Shown: positions 8,444 through 17,669, counted from the first letter of the stretch. The stretch: 64,000 nucleotides of DNA from JADMIH01 sp036399775 (GCA_036399775.1 DASWMJ010000089.1:248001-312000); one strand, 5' to 3'. Notes: a model not told the origin generated them from the sequence alone. A program made the numbers and translations.

Positions 8444-9298
8444 ATGGTAAAATATCGGCCAGTGGATGCCTCTCTTGCCCCTCACCGGGGCCATATTTAT
8501 TGCTTTGCCAACCAGAAGGGTGGCGTCGGCAAGACCACCACCGCAGTCAACCTGGCAGCCTACCTCGCGGCGGGCGGACATCGTGCGCTCCTGGTTGACG
8601 CCGATTCGCAGGCCAACGCTACCTCCAGCCTCGGTGTAGATAAGCACCGCGACGCGCCTTCCCTCTACGACGTTCTCATGGGCGAAGAGGAAGCGGCAGC
8701 CGCCGTCGTAATGGTAGACCGCCCCGTCTTCGGCGGACGTCTCCATCTACTGCCCTCCTCAGTTGAGCTGGCGGGTGCCGAGGTAGAGCTTGCCGCCCAG
8801 CCGCAGGGCGAGCGCGAATACCGCCTGAAGCGCGCCCTCGATGCGCTGGCCTCCGACTACGATTACATCCTGGTGGACTGCCCGCCTTCGCTGGGCCTCC
8901 TGACTTTGAATGCTCTCACCGCCGCCAACGCGGTGATTATTCCTCTCCAATGCGAATATCTCGCTTTAGAAGGTCTGATGCAGCTTACCAACACGGTTTC
9001 GCTCGTGCTACGCGGCCTCAACAAGAATTTACGCATCACAGGCATAGCCATGACCATGTACGACAGCCGCACCAATCTCTCGGCCCAGGTGGTGCAGGAG
9101 GTACGGAGCCACTTCCCCAAGGAGGTCTTCAACACGCTTATCCCGCGCAGCGTGCGCTTGAGCGAGGCCCCCAGCTATGGCATGACGATACTCGAATATG
9201 ATCCCAACTCTCGCGGCGCTGTTGCCTACTCTACGCTGGCGGAAGAGTTAGTGGCCCGCAGCCAACCTGTGTTAGCGGTGAGCGGAGGGGAGGTGTAG
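8444..9298 (+). CDS. parA: ParA-family chromosome partitioning ATPase
   Basis: Deviant Walker-type ATPase that works with ParB in chromosome segregation. The P-loop KGGVGKTTTAVNL lies near residues 25-37, followed by the VDADSQAN motif (switch I) and DYILVDCPPSLG (Walker B). Length 284 aa. The start is uncertain. ATG 8444 gives a longer leader than usual and has no clear ribosome-binding site, while GTG 8462 is also in frame; TATGGTAAAAT around the ATG could itself be a -10 element. It lies 2 bp upstream of parB, so the pair is one operon. Confidence 0.93.
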   Translation: MVKYRPVDASLAPHRGHIYCFANQKGGVGKTTTAVNLAAYLAAGGHRALLVDADSQANATSSLGVDKHRDAPSLYDVLMGEEEAAAAVVMVDRPVFGGRLHLLPSSVELAGAEVELAAQPQGEREYRLKRALDALASDYDYILVDCPPSLGLLTLNALTAANAVIIPLQCEYLALEGLMQLTNTVSLVLRGLNKNLRITGIAMTMYDSRTNLSAQVVQEVRSHFPKEVFNTLIPRSVRLSEAPSYGMTILEYDPNSRGAVAYSTLAEELVARSQPVLAVSGGEV

Positions 9299-9300
9299 CC

Positions 9301-10257
9301 ATGCCCAGACCCAAAGGCGGGCTGGGCCGCGGCCTCGGCGCGCTCATCCCCCAATCCCCGCCTGAGCAGGAAAGCGCCACACAGGAAGCGCCCTCCACAC
9401 AGGCGGCAGCGCCCAATCTTCCTGTTTCAGAGGCCAGCTCCACCACGCCCGGCCTGCTTGACATACCTATTCACGCCATATCCCCCAACCCTCGCCAACC
9501 CCGGCAGGCGATACATGCCGACGCGCTAGAGGGTCTGGCCGCCTCCATACGCGAGCATGGTGTCCTACAGCCCCTGGTGGTCATGCAGGCGGAGGAAGAG
9601 GGCAGCTATAACCTCATAGCGGGGGAGCGGCGGTGGCGTGCGGCCCTGCTCGCCGGATGCGAGAGCGTGCCCGCCATAGTCAAGGAAGCCACCTCACGCG
9701 AAATGCTTGAGATCGCCCTGGTCGAGAACTTGCAGCGTGCCGACCTCAACCCCCTGGAAGAAGCCGCCGCCTACCGTTCCCTGGTGGAAGAGTTCGGCAT
9801 GAGGCAGGAGGAGGTAGCGGAAAGGGTGGGCAAGGCTCGCAGCGCGGTAGCCAACTCTTTGCGCCTGCTCAGGCTGCCCGCCCCGGTGCAAGAATCGCTG
9901 GCCCTCGGCCTCATATCGGAAGGCCACGCCCGCGCAATCCTACAGGTGCCCTCTGAACACGAGCAACTGCGGCTGCTCGAACACGTAGTCGCTGACGGCC
10001 TTAACGTCCGCCAGACTGAAGCGCTGGCTCGCCGCCTGGCTGACCGCCCTGTACAGCGACAAGAAGAGGAAGAGGCACCCCAGCAGGACGCGCCCCTCTA
10101 CAACGAGCTACACGATCTGGAAGACCGCTTCCGCTCGGCCCTCGGCACCAAAGTCCAGCTATCCCGCAGCAGCCGGGGCGGCAAGTTGGTGATCTACTTT
10201 TACTCCGATGAAGAGCTAGACCGTATCTATGGGACTATAGTTGGGGAAGAAGAGTAG
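9301..10257 (+). CDS. parB: ParB/Spo0J-family partitioning protein
   Basis: parS-binding partner of ParA, 318 aa. The order is: an N-terminal KGGLGRGLGALIP leader (ParA-interacting), a variable linker, the ParB/sulfiredoxin-like nucleotide-binding domain with GERRWRAALLAG (around residues 106-118), a helix-turn-helix (MRQEEVAERVGKARSAVANSL), and a C-terminal dimerisation domain. Start ATG 9301 follows AGGGGAGGTGTAGCC, a strong ribosome-binding site overlapping the end of parA. No convincing parS palindrome was found nearby. Confidence 0.94.
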   Translation: MPRPKGGLGRGLGALIPQSPPEQESATQEAPSTQAAAPNLPVSEASSTTPGLLDIPIHAISPNPRQPRQAIHADALEGLAASIREHGVLQPLVVMQAEEEGSYNLIAGERRWRAALLAGCESVPAIVKEATSREMLEIALVENLQRADLNPLEEAAAYRSLVEEFGMRQEEVAERVGKARSAVANSLRLLRLPAPVQESLALGLISEGHARAILQVPSEHEQLRLLEHVVADGLNVRQTEALARRLADRPVQRQEEEEAPQQDAPLYNELHDLEDRFRSALGTKVQLSRSSRGGKLVIYFYSDEELDRIYGTIVGEEE

Positions 10258-10382
10258 GACGTGAAGCGTAAAACGTAAGACGTAAAACGTGTTGCGCAGT
10301 TCGTATTGCATAAACCCTAGATAGCCTCCGCGGTTCAATTCCTGAAACTTCGTGTTCTTTGTGTCTTTGTGGTCCAAGCCAT
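10258..10382. repeat. Periodic intergenic repeat cluster
   Basis: A run of imperfect ACGTAAAACGT units (10258-10290) is followed by a CTTTGTGTCTTTGTGGTCC string (about 10355-10377). The latter recurs in reverse orientation at 25265-25285. Nothing gene-like is seen. Confidence 0.6.
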
Positions 10383-11498
10383 TTATGTGTAAAGCCCTTT
10401 CAGGGTGGCCCTCCACATTGGCTCGGCTCGCAGGTCGGTGCTGTCGCTGAACTGGTCTATGCCGCCTATCAGCACATGGTCAATGTTGCGTTGTGTGGCA
10501 ATCCTCTTCACTTCAGGGTCGGTTATACGCTCAACCAACGCCTTAATGAACACGCCTTCTTGTATCACTCTGAATGGGCGTCCATGGAATGCCGAAATTG
10601 TTACCGGCACGTTCTCTGTGATGCCGAGGGCATTGTGCATGTGGCCTATCTGCTCGTAGGCTTCGCATAGCGCCGCTTCTCGTTCCTGCCATGTTTCTGC
10701 CGTCTGCGCTCGCCATAACGCGGGCCATAATTTATCCGCGCAATCCAGCCGCTTGAACGCCGTGCCAAACCACTTGGGGTAGGGCGCGTACTGCTTCTCC
10801 ATCAGGAAGCAGAGGCTCATAACGTCGCGGACCAGGCGAGAACCCATGAGCGCCGAGCCAAGTTCGTCCCCTACGTAGCCTGCGCGGGGCATGAGGTGTT
10901 GCTCCTGCCCTATCCTCTGCCAGCCCGACGCCAGGAGGAATAGCCATACGTCAAAGGGGTAGTAAGCGAGCCGCTGGCGCAACTCTGTAAGCTCGCCAAC
11001 GCCGTCGTGATGCACAGCCCCTGCCGTCACCTCGCGTAGGGTCTGTGAGGAGATGGTGAGCCAGTCCGCCACTTCGAGTGGATGGTTAACATCATACGCC
11101 AGCCGTTGCCGAAATAACGCTCGCACAGTCGTAGGCTCTACAAGATGCTCTACAGGCCCATCGTCCCCGGCTCCCCATTGCAGAAGGCGCACGTCCGGCT
11201 CGCCTGGGGCTTCGATTGTGCCTACCGGGTAACCGTAAAATTGGCGGGGTAGCTCATGGCGAAGCGCCTCTTTGATATCTTCGGCAAGTGCCGAGTCTTC
11301 GTCCCGCAGGAAGAGCGTAACGGACGGTCCCCAGCCGTGATCGGTGGACATTTCGGTGTCAAAGCCGAGCACGTCGCTGCCCCAGCCAATACGGGCGGCA
11401 GCGTGGGGCAGTCCAGGAAAGCGTCTGTCAAGCGCGGGACGCACCGCCTCCTCATAGAAACGGCGGCTGAGTTCTATGCCGGGGAGGAATTGAGGCAT
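10383..11498 (-). CDS. DUF4037-domain protein (nucleotidyltransferase-like)
   Basis: The N-terminal part carries GWGSDVLGFDTEMSTDHGWG (around residues 38-57), the hallmark of DUF4037 proteins, which are thought to share the polymerase-beta nucleotidyltransferase fold with a G-S-D-x-x-x-x-D-x-x-x-x-x-D arrangement. The rest (371 aa in total) is mostly helical. No experimentally known function comes to mind. Its ATG at 11498 lies one base after the stop of the cupin gene, so translation is likely coupled. Confidence 0.75.
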   Translation of the reverse strand: MPQFLPGIELSRRFYEEAVRPALDRRFPGLPHAAARIGWGSDVLGFDTEMSTDHGWGPSVTLFLRDEDSALAEDIKEALRHELPRQFYGYPVGTIEAPGEPDVRLLQWGAGDDGPVEHLVEPTTVRALFRQRLAYDVNHPLEVADWLTISSQTLREVTAGAVHHDGVGELTELRQRLAYYPFDVWLFLLASGWQRIGQEQHLMPRAGYVGDELGSALMGSRLVRDVMSLCFLMEKQYAPYPKWFGTAFKRLDCADKLWPALWRAQTAETWQEREAALCEAYEQIGHMHNALGITENVPVTISAFHGRPFRVIQEGVFIKALVERITDPEVKRIATQRNIDHVLIGGIDQFSDSTDLRAEPMWRATLKGLYT

Positions 11499-11499
11499 G

Positions 11500-12060
11500 T
11501 CAGCAGATTTCGTCCTCTTCCGCCGCGATCAGGTCTCGTGCGGCCACCTCCGGCACCACGTGTCCCAGTTGTCCCCTGAGCCATGCCACGTAGCCCGGCC
11601 CCGCTTCTCCATCCTCTGGAGGCGACCACTCGGCAAATACCTTGTGCGTGGCCGGGTCATACGGCCCCTGTATTGTCTCGAACATCACCGTGCCCGACTC
11701 GAGCGATATGATGCTGTGCCACGCCCCAGGCGGTATCTCCACACCGCGCACCGGGCCGTCTGCGCGCAACACAACACCTTCAAGCGGCGTCCCATCCTCC
11801 GCGAAGCGCGCCACCAGCAGGCTTCCCCGCAGCACTACGAACGCCTCAGGCTTGGTGGCATGCTTGTGCGGGCGCGCGTAGCTCTCCGGCTCGATAGCGT
11901 TCAGCATCCGTTGCAGCGACTCCCCGTGCTCGTGGAAGCGTATGATGTTGCGCTTCCTGGGGCTGGCATGCGCCATCTCGGTCACGCGGTCCAGCAACTC
12001 CTCCCCGAACGGCACCAGCGATAGGGGATCGTTCTCGTCACGGCTGTAAAGTGTTGACAT
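11500..12060 (-). CDS. WbuC-like cupin protein
   Basis: Small cupin, 186 aa. Cupin motif 1 is visible as RPHKHATKPEAFVVLRG (two His plus Glu) and motif 2 as PPGAWHSIISLESG (third His), so a metal ion is probably bound. The PHKH..KPE pattern is that of WbuC-type proteins, found near surface-polysaccharide genes in other bacteria; no such cluster is present here. It is followed immediately by the DUF4037 gene in a tight two-gene unit. Function unproven. Confidence 0.75.
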   Translation of the reverse strand: MSTLYSRDENDPLSLVPFGEELLDRVTEMAHASPRKRNIIRFHEHGESLQRMLNAIEPESYARPHKHATKPEAFVVLRGSLLVARFAEDGTPLEGVVLRADGPVRGVEIPPGAWHSIISLESGTVMFETIQGPYDPATHKVFAEWSPPEDGEAGPGYVAWLRGQLGHVVPEVAARDLIAAEEDEIC

Positions 12061-12159
12061 GGCTTCTCTGAAAATAGGGGTCAGGGGTCAGGGGTCAGGG
12101 ATCAGAACTCGGCTGATGCTGTGTTCTTCAATGGTGGCCTGTAGGATATGTTACTTAGA

Positions 12160-12393
12160 TTACTTCCCAAAGAACTCAGAAATATCAAATAACAGGGTAC
12201 GTGTGTGGCCGCAGCCGGTACATTCCAGTTCGATATGGTCCACAGGCCCCTTCCCAGGCGGCAGCATCAACGCCTGCGCGATCGTCCGGTACTCGCCCCC
12301 GCAGTTGTCGCACCTCAACCCATCAATATATGCGTACTCCTCGGCAATGCTCGCTACCCGCACCAACTCGCTTTCCTCTCCGTCTCTCATCAC
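12160..12393 (-). CDS. Small zinc-ribbon protein
   Basis: A 77-aa protein with two CxxC knuckles (CDNCGG at about 28-33 and CTGCGH at about 58-63), which would hold one zinc ion. No catalytic motif is seen. It lies 45 bp after the VOC gene on the same strand. The short length and clean Cys pairs suggest a real gene, but the role is unknown. Confidence 0.6.
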   Translation of the reverse strand: MMRDGEESELVRVASIAEEYAYIDGLRCDNCGGEYRTIAQALMLPPGKGPVDHIELECTGCGHTRTLLFDISEFFGK

Positions 12394-12437
12394 CCCACCC
12401 CTTACACATCAAGCCCAATCCAAAATCCAAAATCCGC

Positions 12438-13208
12438 TTATCCTGGCACTATCACCATCCCTACCCCATGCGTCTCATCGGGGTCGATATTCCTCGGCCC
12501 GCTACTCGCGCCGGATCGCATAATCAGCCCGTAAGGGCCTTCGCCACGCGCTACAAGGTAGTCGCGCATACCTCCCTGCGTCGGCTGGATAACGACAATC
12601 GTTGCATCCCCCACGCTGAAAGCCACCGCAGGCCCATCCGGATCGGGCGGCCCTACCATCGGCTCCCGCCCAAGCAGCGCGCTATACCGTTTCTTGCTTA
12701 CTTCGATGTCCTCCACCGCCAGCAATATCCCGCCTATCCCCTTGATGCCATTGGTATGCAGCCGCGCTGCCCCGGTAGGCACCCGTAGCTCCCTCGGCGT
12801 CACGTCTCCGCACAGGAAGGGGAGATCGTGCGTAGTGGGCTTTGCCGTCTGCCATTTCACCTCTTGTCCATCCGGCCTTGTGCGCCCGCCGGGCGTCGGC
12901 CCCTCAAGTTCAAGCCCTCGTTTGCGTGCCCTCGCTATATCTTTTTCAATCTCATCCGGTAGCAGCGCAAAGGTCACTAACCCCTCCTGTCCATGCTGCC
13001 TGTAGAAGAAATGGCTCTCAGGCAACTCCCCCTTAGCGGCAATTAGCTCCAAATAGGAACCATCCATAAAGCACACCAGCGCATTATGTGTGACCCCACC
13101 CGTATGCTCCCCTCCCGGCACAACCGTAAACCCCAGGTTCACGTAATCTACGCTGGCAGCATCCAGGTCATCCACCCATATAACCACATGGTCTATCCCC
13201 GTAATCAT
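12438..13208 (-). CDS. VOC/glyoxalase-like domain protein
   Basis: A 256-aa protein whose N-terminus (ITGIDHVVIWVDDLDAASVDY) is the first beta-alpha-beta unit of the vicinal oxygen chelate fold. A second unit begins near GIKGIGGILLAVEDIEVSKKRY (around residue 155), so two VOC modules are present. Such proteins include glyoxalases and ring-cleavage dioxygenases, but the metal ligands cannot be assigned safely here. Start ATG 13208. Confidence 0.75.
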   Translation of the reverse strand: MITGIDHVVIWVDDLDAASVDYVNLGFTVVPGGEHTGGVTHNALVCFMDGSYLELIAAKGELPESHFFYRQHGQEGLVTFALLPDEIEKDIARARKRGLELEGPTPGGRTRPDGQEVKWQTAKPTTHDLPFLCGDVTPRELRVPTGAARLHTNGIKGIGGILLAVEDIEVSKKRYSALLGREPMVGPPDPDGPAVAFSVGDATIVVIQPTQGGMRDYLVARGEGPYGLIMRSGASSGPRNIDPDETHGVGMVIVPG

Positions 13209-13264
13209 AACCCTACCTTTCCCTACCCTTTAGCTTCTAATTCCCAGTTTCTAATTTCTAGCTT

Positions 13265-13636
13265 CTAATTTCTTTCCCGCGCTAAAAAGTTCACGGCCAC
13301 GCCCACGACGCTCACCGCCAGCGCCCCTATCAACGCCGCCCAGAAGTCGGCCACGTGGAAGCCCGGCACTAACGCCCCCGCCAGCGCGAACAGACCAGTG
13401 TTTATGACGAATACGAACAGCCCCGCCGTGAGGCAGGTGAAGGGGATGGAGAGGAAGAGGAGGATAGGCCGGACGAAGGTGTTCAGGATAGCCAGCACCG
13501 CCGCGAATATCGCCAGCGTCAGCCAGTCGTCGTAGTCAATAAGCGGCCTATCGGCAAGCCTGAACTCCTGCATGGCCCACCTGACCCCAAATACCGCGAT
13601 AACGATAATCGCCCAGCGCAAAATCAACGTTCTCAA
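13265..13636 (-). CDS. Four-helix 'phage holin family' membrane protein
   Basis: A 123-aa integral membrane protein with four hydrophobic segments. The conserved middle (LAILNTFVRPILLFLSIPFTCLTAG) and GALVPGFHVADFWAALIGAL match the bacterial 4-TM holin-superfamily proteins that are common in chromosomes without any phage. No phage genes are nearby, so a lytic role is unlikely. Upstream (13209-13264) is a T/C-rich string of TTCTAATTTC units. Confidence 0.75.
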   Translation of the reverse strand: MRTLILRWAIIVIAVFGVRWAMQEFRLADRPLIDYDDWLTLAIFAAVLAILNTFVRPILLFLSIPFTCLTAGLFVFVINTGLFALAGALVPGFHVADFWAALIGALAVSVVGVAVNFLARERN

Positions 13637-13697
13637 CTTTAAAGCCCTCCCGCATGCACAAACGTCTGCCCATTATAGCATAAGCAGCCGCCTGTGC

Positions 13698-15116
13698 TCA
13701 TGGGAGGGGTGAGGTTGGGCTGGGCAGGGGAGTGGAGCGGGTTTGCGTAGCGTCAACGGCCACAGCCGTAGCAGTTCTTATTACGGCCATGTTTGTCTCT
13801 ATAGCGTCGGGTACCGAGATTGTTGGCACTGGCTGCGCTATGTCCGTTCGCACGGGATCTGGCATCTCCGGCAGAACTGGAGGCACAAATATTTGGGGTT
13901 GAGGAATGGGCGTGGGCGGGGGTGTAGGTGTGGGGCATACCCCCTGGTACGGCCTCATGATAAAAGGCTGTTTGACAAGGACCTTGCCACTGGGTGGTGA
14001 GAGATTTTCACTCCTGACGACGCTCTCTCCTGCGATCCATATCTTGCCTTCTGCGCCAGTGACGCCCACAAGCCCGCCGCGACTTTCCCTGCCAGCCAGG
14101 CCTACCTCTGGGCAGGCATTCAAGCTCCATGTCGTGCCATCCCAGTGCATAGCCATCGGGCGATTCAGCCCCGCACCCACAGCCCAGATGTCATCCGGTG
14201 CTAATGCGTGAATATCGGCAAGACTCGGAGGGCCAATGCATTCGAAGTCTATAGCTGGAATAGGTACTGATGACCATGTGTATCCATCCCAATGCAGGAT
14301 ATGAGCCTCGCCGTGATCGCAGCCACCAGCCCAGTAGCTGGAGCCAACTACCCAAACATCCTGCTCAGAAATCGCTTCCACACCCACAAGGTTAGGTTTG
14401 CCAAAAATACCGCCAGGGTCAACGGCCCTGTGAGCTTCGCTCCAAATCTGCCCATCCCAATGGAAAATGACATTTAGGGTAACAGCCCAGACGTCATCAG
14501 CAGAGACAGCCGACAGGTCATTAATAGTGTGGTGTGTGCCACCCAAGAGCGGAGTATTACTCCATGTCTCTCCGTTCCAATGCAGGATGAGGGATTGACC
14601 TCCGGGAGAGCGGCCTTCCTGGAAAGACCAGCCACCTACCCAAATGTCGTCCGGTGCGACTGCGGTGATAGCATGAAGTCCGTTATTTCCTGGGCCAGTG
14701 TCAATCCCAGTCACAACTTTCCATTCTGCTCCATCCCAATGTACAACCAGCGCCCTTGCCGTTTTGGGATCAATAACGTACTCACCTACAGCCCATATAT
14801 CATTTGGCGAGAGGATAGTGATGTCATACAGGCGGTGGTCGCCGCCCGCTATGCTCAGGCTGGCTTCCTTCTTCCACTCCGTTCCATACCGCCGTGCTAT
14901 GAGGCCTTTGGTGGGCTTGCTACGTGTCTCCCCAACAACCCAGATTTCCCCGGTGGCGGAGGCTTCTATTGCATGTATCTGGCCTACATCGTCGCTCGGC
15001 GCAGGCTCACTAATCTCAAGGTTTTCGGGAGTTGAAGGCGCAATACTGGAGCGTAAGGACCCTATCATGAGGACTAACGCAGCTAACAAGAGAACTTTGA
15101 GCAAGCGCGCCAACAT
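13698..15116 (-). CDS. Secreted WAVG-repeat beta-propeller protein
   Basis: The N-terminus is a signal peptide or membrane anchor (LLKVLLLAALVLMIGSL). The body consists of at least five repeats of a pattern like DIWAVG....HWDG..W, typical of Kelch/WAVG-type propellers in Chloroflexota and related bacteria. A Pro/Thr-rich tail (TPTPPPTPIPQPQ) follows. The protein is 472 aa and lacks SLH repeats, although the linker style is like the SLH protein at the window start. Start ATG 15116 follows GGAGAGGT. Ligand unknown. Confidence 0.8.
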   Translation of the reverse strand: MLARLLKVLLLAALVLMIGSLRSSIAPSTPENLEISEPAPSDDVGQIHAIEASATGEIWVVGETRSKPTKGLIARRYGTEWKKEASLSIAGGDHRLYDITILSPNDIWAVGEYVIDPKTARALVVHWDGAEWKVVTGIDTGPGNNGLHAITAVAPDDIWVGGWSFQEGRSPGGQSLILHWNGETWSNTPLLGGTHHTINDLSAVSADDVWAVTLNVIFHWDGQIWSEAHRAVDPGGIFGKPNLVGVEAISEQDVWVVGSSYWAGGCDHGEAHILHWDGYTWSSVPIPAIDFECIGPPSLADIHALAPDDIWAVGAGLNRPMAMHWDGTTWSLNACPEVGLAGRESRGGLVGVTGAEGKIWIAGESVVRSENLSPPSGKVLVKQPFIMRPYQGVCPTPTPPPTPIPQPQIFVPPVLPEMPDPVRTDIAQPVPTISVPDAIETNMAVIRTATAVAVDATQTRSTPLPSPTSPLP

Positions 15117-15149
15117 ACCTCTCCAGTGCCATAACTCTAGATATAGAAA

Positions 15150-15175
15150 GGCCCGGTGATTTCGCTCACCGGGCC
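15150..15175 (-). terminator. Terminator downstream of dnaJ
   Basis: A perfect 10-bp stem (GGCCCGGTGA and its complement) with a 6-nt loop lies 6 bp beyond the dnaJ stop. On the minus strand it is followed by TTTCTAT. Confidence 0.75.
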
Positions 15176-15180
15176 GGTTC

Positions 15181-16332
15181 TCAACCGTTCAGCGCGTCTT
15201 TTATCTTGCCGAACAGCCCCTTCTCGGTTGGCTCCGGCGTGGCGTCACCCAGCGTACGCGCAAGCTCGCGCAGCAGCCGCTTCTGCTCTTCGGTCAGGCT
15301 GGACGGTATCTGCACGTTCGTCTCGACCAGCATATCGCCGCGCCCGCTGCCGCGCAGGTAGGGCACGCCCATCCCCTTGACCCTGAATACCTTGCCGTTC
15401 TGCGTGCCGCCCGGCACCTTCACCGGGGCGGTATTGCCGTCAACGGTGGGCACCTGTATCTCCGCGCCGAGGGCAGCCTGCGCGATGTTGAGGTTCAGGC
15501 TGAGCACTATGTCGTTGCCGTCACGCTTGAACAGCTTGTGTGACTTGACGTTCACTTCTATATAGAGGTCGCCCGAAGGTGCGCCACGCGGCCCCGCTTC
15601 GCCCTCGCCCGCCAGCCTTATCTGAGAGCCGTCGTCTATGCCCGCCGGGATCTTCACGGCGAGCTTGCGCGTCTCGCGCACCCTGCCTTCGCCCCGGCAG
15701 GCTGTGCATGGCGTGGATACCACTTTGCCCTCGCCCTCGCAGCGCTCGCAGGGAACGACCGATACGAACTGCCCGAATATGCTCTGCTGGCTCCTTCGGA
15801 CTTCGCCCCTGCCCTGGCAGTTGGGGCAGGTCTGCGACTGCGTGCCCGGCTCCGAGCCTGTGGCCCCGCACCGCGTACACATCGCCATGCGCGGTATCTC
15901 TACCTCTTTTTCCGCGCCGAATACCGCCTCTTCAAATTCCACGGAGAGACGATAAGCCAGGTGCGAGCCGCGCTGCTGCCGCCTGCGCATGGTCTGGCCC
16001 GACATACCGCCAACGCCCGCCGAGGAGAAGAAGGTCTCGAATAGATCGGAGAAGTTGCCGAACCCGCCGAATGGATCGCCCCCGTAGCCCGCGCCCCCGG
16101 CCCCCGATACGGCAGCATGCCCGAAGCGGTCGTATGCCGCACGCTTGTCGGTGTCAATCAAGACCTCATAAGCCTCCGTGACCTCTTTGAACCTGGCCTC
16201 GGCGTCCGGGTCCTTGTTCACGTCGGGGTGAAGCTGGCGCGCCTTGGCCCGGAACGACTTCTTTATCTCGTCCTCGGTGGCCGTGCGGACAACACCTAAT
16301 ACTTCGTAGTAATCGCGTTTCGTGGCTGCCAT
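15181..16332 (-). CDS. dnaJ: Chaperone DnaJ
   Basis: Hsp40 co-chaperone that delivers substrates to DnaK and stimulates its ATPase. Order: J-domain with the HPD motif (LHPDVNK, around residues 35-41), a Gly/Phe-rich linker (GGDPFGGFGNFSD), four zinc-binding CxxCxGxG repeats (CTRCGATG, CPNCQGRG, CERCEGEG, CTACRGEG), then the substrate-binding domain. Full length at 383 aa. It lies in the same direction as dnaK but is separated by two Uma2 genes and a terminator, so it is not in a simple dnaK-dnaJ operon. Confidence 0.96.
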   Translation of the reverse strand: MAATKRDYYEVLGVVRTATEDEIKKSFRAKARQLHPDVNKDPDAEARFKEVTEAYEVLIDTDKRAAYDRFGHAAVSGAGGAGYGGDPFGGFGNFSDLFETFFSSAGVGGMSGQTMRRRQQRGSHLAYRLSVEFEEAVFGAEKEVEIPRMAMCTRCGATGSEPGTQSQTCPNCQGRGEVRRSQQSIFGQFVSVVPCERCEGEGKVVSTPCTACRGEGRVRETRKLAVKIPAGIDDGSQIRLAGEGEAGPRGAPSGDLYIEVNVKSHKLFKRDGNDIVLSLNLNIAQAALGAEIQVPTVDGNTAPVKVPGGTQNGKVFRVKGMGVPYLRGSGRGDMLVETNVQIPSSLTEEQKRLLRELARTLGDATPEPTEKGLFGKIKDALNG

Positions 16333-16341
16333 GTTTTATCC

Positions 16342-16908
16342 TTATTCTTCTGTGTCTTCAGCTTCTTCATATAGAATGTCATCAACCAGGATGCGCCAGC
16401 CCGGCACAGCAGGCTCGGCTTCCGCCATCTCACCCTCTCGATAGATAGCAGGCTCGCCTGCGCTGGCTGCGCGGTAAACACGGATCACTCTCTCGCGCAG
16501 CACATCAACGTCCCAAACAACTTGCGTGCCCGCATCGAAGTAGTCCTTGATTTTCGCTGCTATCTTTCTATCGACGGCAGGTCCGTAGTCATGTTCGCTC
16601 CTGACTTCTACCGCAAAGAGCGGTGGTCCGTGGTGAAAGCCTACATTCAACTTGTTCATATGGATAGCTGCGTCAGGGCTAAACGATTTGCGGTTGGGCA
16701 AATCAACTATGAAGGATTTATTATCCGCGAGTGCGTGACCTCGTTTTGCCTGTCGCGCATAGTCTCGGAGGCTGGCATATATCTCGTCGGCAGCATAACC
16801 CGGTATATCCCCCGTAGGCGACATAAGCACTATCTCTCCATTGACAAGCTCGGCTTTGCCGGGCACACGGTACAAGTCTTCTATTGTGGCCGGGGTCTTC
16901 GTTTTCAT
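16342..16908 (-). CDS. Uma2-family endonuclease (copy A)
   Basis: A 188-aa PD-(D/E)xK-fold protein of the Uma2 family. Visible family features are an N-terminal PATIEDLYRVPGKAELVNGEI, FSPDAAIH, and a core EVRSEHDYGPAVDRKIAAK in which E, D and K could form the catalytic site. Uma2 genes are abundant in Chloroflexota and cyanobacteria, often in tandem, with unclear roles. It lies 9 bp upstream of dnaJ, close enough for cotranscription. Its paralogue is immediately upstream. Confidence 0.78.
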   Translation of the reverse strand: MKTKTPATIEDLYRVPGKAELVNGEIVLMSPTGDIPGYAADEIYASLRDYARQAKRGHALADNKSFIVDLPNRKSFSPDAAIHMNKLNVGFHHGPPLFAVEVRSEHDYGPAVDRKIAAKIKDYFDAGTQVVWDVDVLRERVIRVYRAASAGEPAIYREGEMAEAEPAVPGWRILVDDILYEEAEDTEE

Positions 16909-16924
16909 ACCGTTACCCTAGTTT

Positions 16925-17479
16925 CTACTTGAACAATTCATCCACAGGTATAGTCCAACCGGGTAAGAAGGGTTCGGCGTTTGCAACTTCACCCCGGCGG
17001 TAGATAACGGGTTTCTCGGGGTCGTCGGCGCGGTATGCACGCACTACGTCATCGCCTCGGAGGTCCACATCCCACACAATTTGAGTACCGGCCTCGAAGT
17101 AGTCGCTACGTTTATCTTTCATTCGCTTCTCAGCAGCCGGACCATAGTCGCCTTCACTCCTGACCTCTGCTGCAAAGATTGGTGCGCCTACCACGAACTT
17201 CATGTTGACGCCTTTTGGTACTTCGCCAGTATAGAACGCAGCATCGGGGCTGAAGGACTTGCGATGCGGTAAGTCTACCACGAAGGCCGCATTATCTGGA
17301 TACGCACGGCCTAATTGGGTGCGGTCCTCGTAATCGAGTAGGCTGCGGCTGATACGAAGTCCAGCACGAGAAGTGGTGTCGCCGGTAGGTGACATAAGCA
17401 CAATCTCTCCATTGACGAGTTCAGCTTTGCCAGGCATGCGGTACAGGTCTTCTATTGTGGCCGGGGTCTTCGTTTTCAC
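16925..17479 (-). CDS. Uma2-family endonuclease (copy B)
   Basis: Paralogue of copy A, with matching blocks (KTKTPATIEDLYRMPGKAEL, FSPDAAFY, EVRSEGDYGPAAEKRMKDK). The frame stays open up to 17707, but the alignment with copy A begins at GTG 17479, which I take as the start (184 aa); the extra upstream residues look like translated spacer repeat. It begins 16 bp upstream of copy A and is on the same strand as the chaperone genes. Probably a local gene duplication. Confidence 0.75.
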   Translation of the reverse strand: MKTKTPATIEDLYRMPGKAELVNGEIVLMSPTGDTTSRAGLRISRSLLDYEDRTQLGRAYPDNAAFVVDLPHRKSFSPDAAFYTGEVPKGVNMKFVVGAPIFAAEVRSEGDYGPAAEKRMKDKRSDYFEAGTQIVWDVDLRGDDVVRAYRADDPEKPVIYRRGEVANAEPFLPGWTIPVDELFK

Positions 17480-17571
17480 AGGGGCGTCTCTATTCTCATA
17501 TATGGTTGTCGGAACTTCACTTGAATTATGGTCAATGTTGACCAGCTTTTCAACCTTCAAAGCAAACAACA

Positions 17572-17615
17572 AAACCCTTTGCGAACTTTGCGATGCTTTG
17601 CGTCTTTGCGGTGAA
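17572..17615. repeat. TTTGCGTCTTTGCGG-type spacer repeat
   Basis: A GCGAACTTTGCGATGCTTTGCGTC-like string (over 20 bp) with a TTTGCG period lies upstream of Uma2 copy B. It belongs to the same family as the spacers at 8285-8395. Confidence 0.55.
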
Positions 17616-17624
17616 ATAAAAGAA

Positions 17625-17655
17625 CCGAGTGCTGAGATTTCTACTCGGCACTCGG
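17625..17655 (-). terminator. Terminator downstream of dnaK
   Basis: A 12-bp stem with one mismatch (CCGAGTGCTGAG at 17625-17636 against CTCGGCACTCGG at 17644-17655) and a 7-nt loop. On the minus strand TTCTTTTATTT follows. It separates dnaK from the Uma2 pair and dnaJ. Confidence 0.75.
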
Positions 17656-17669
17656 CGCTCTCTATCCAA

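Noticed and set aside
13265..13636. Prophage remnant, because of the holin-type name
   Set aside because: The protein family is common in bacterial chromosomes and no phage genes are near.
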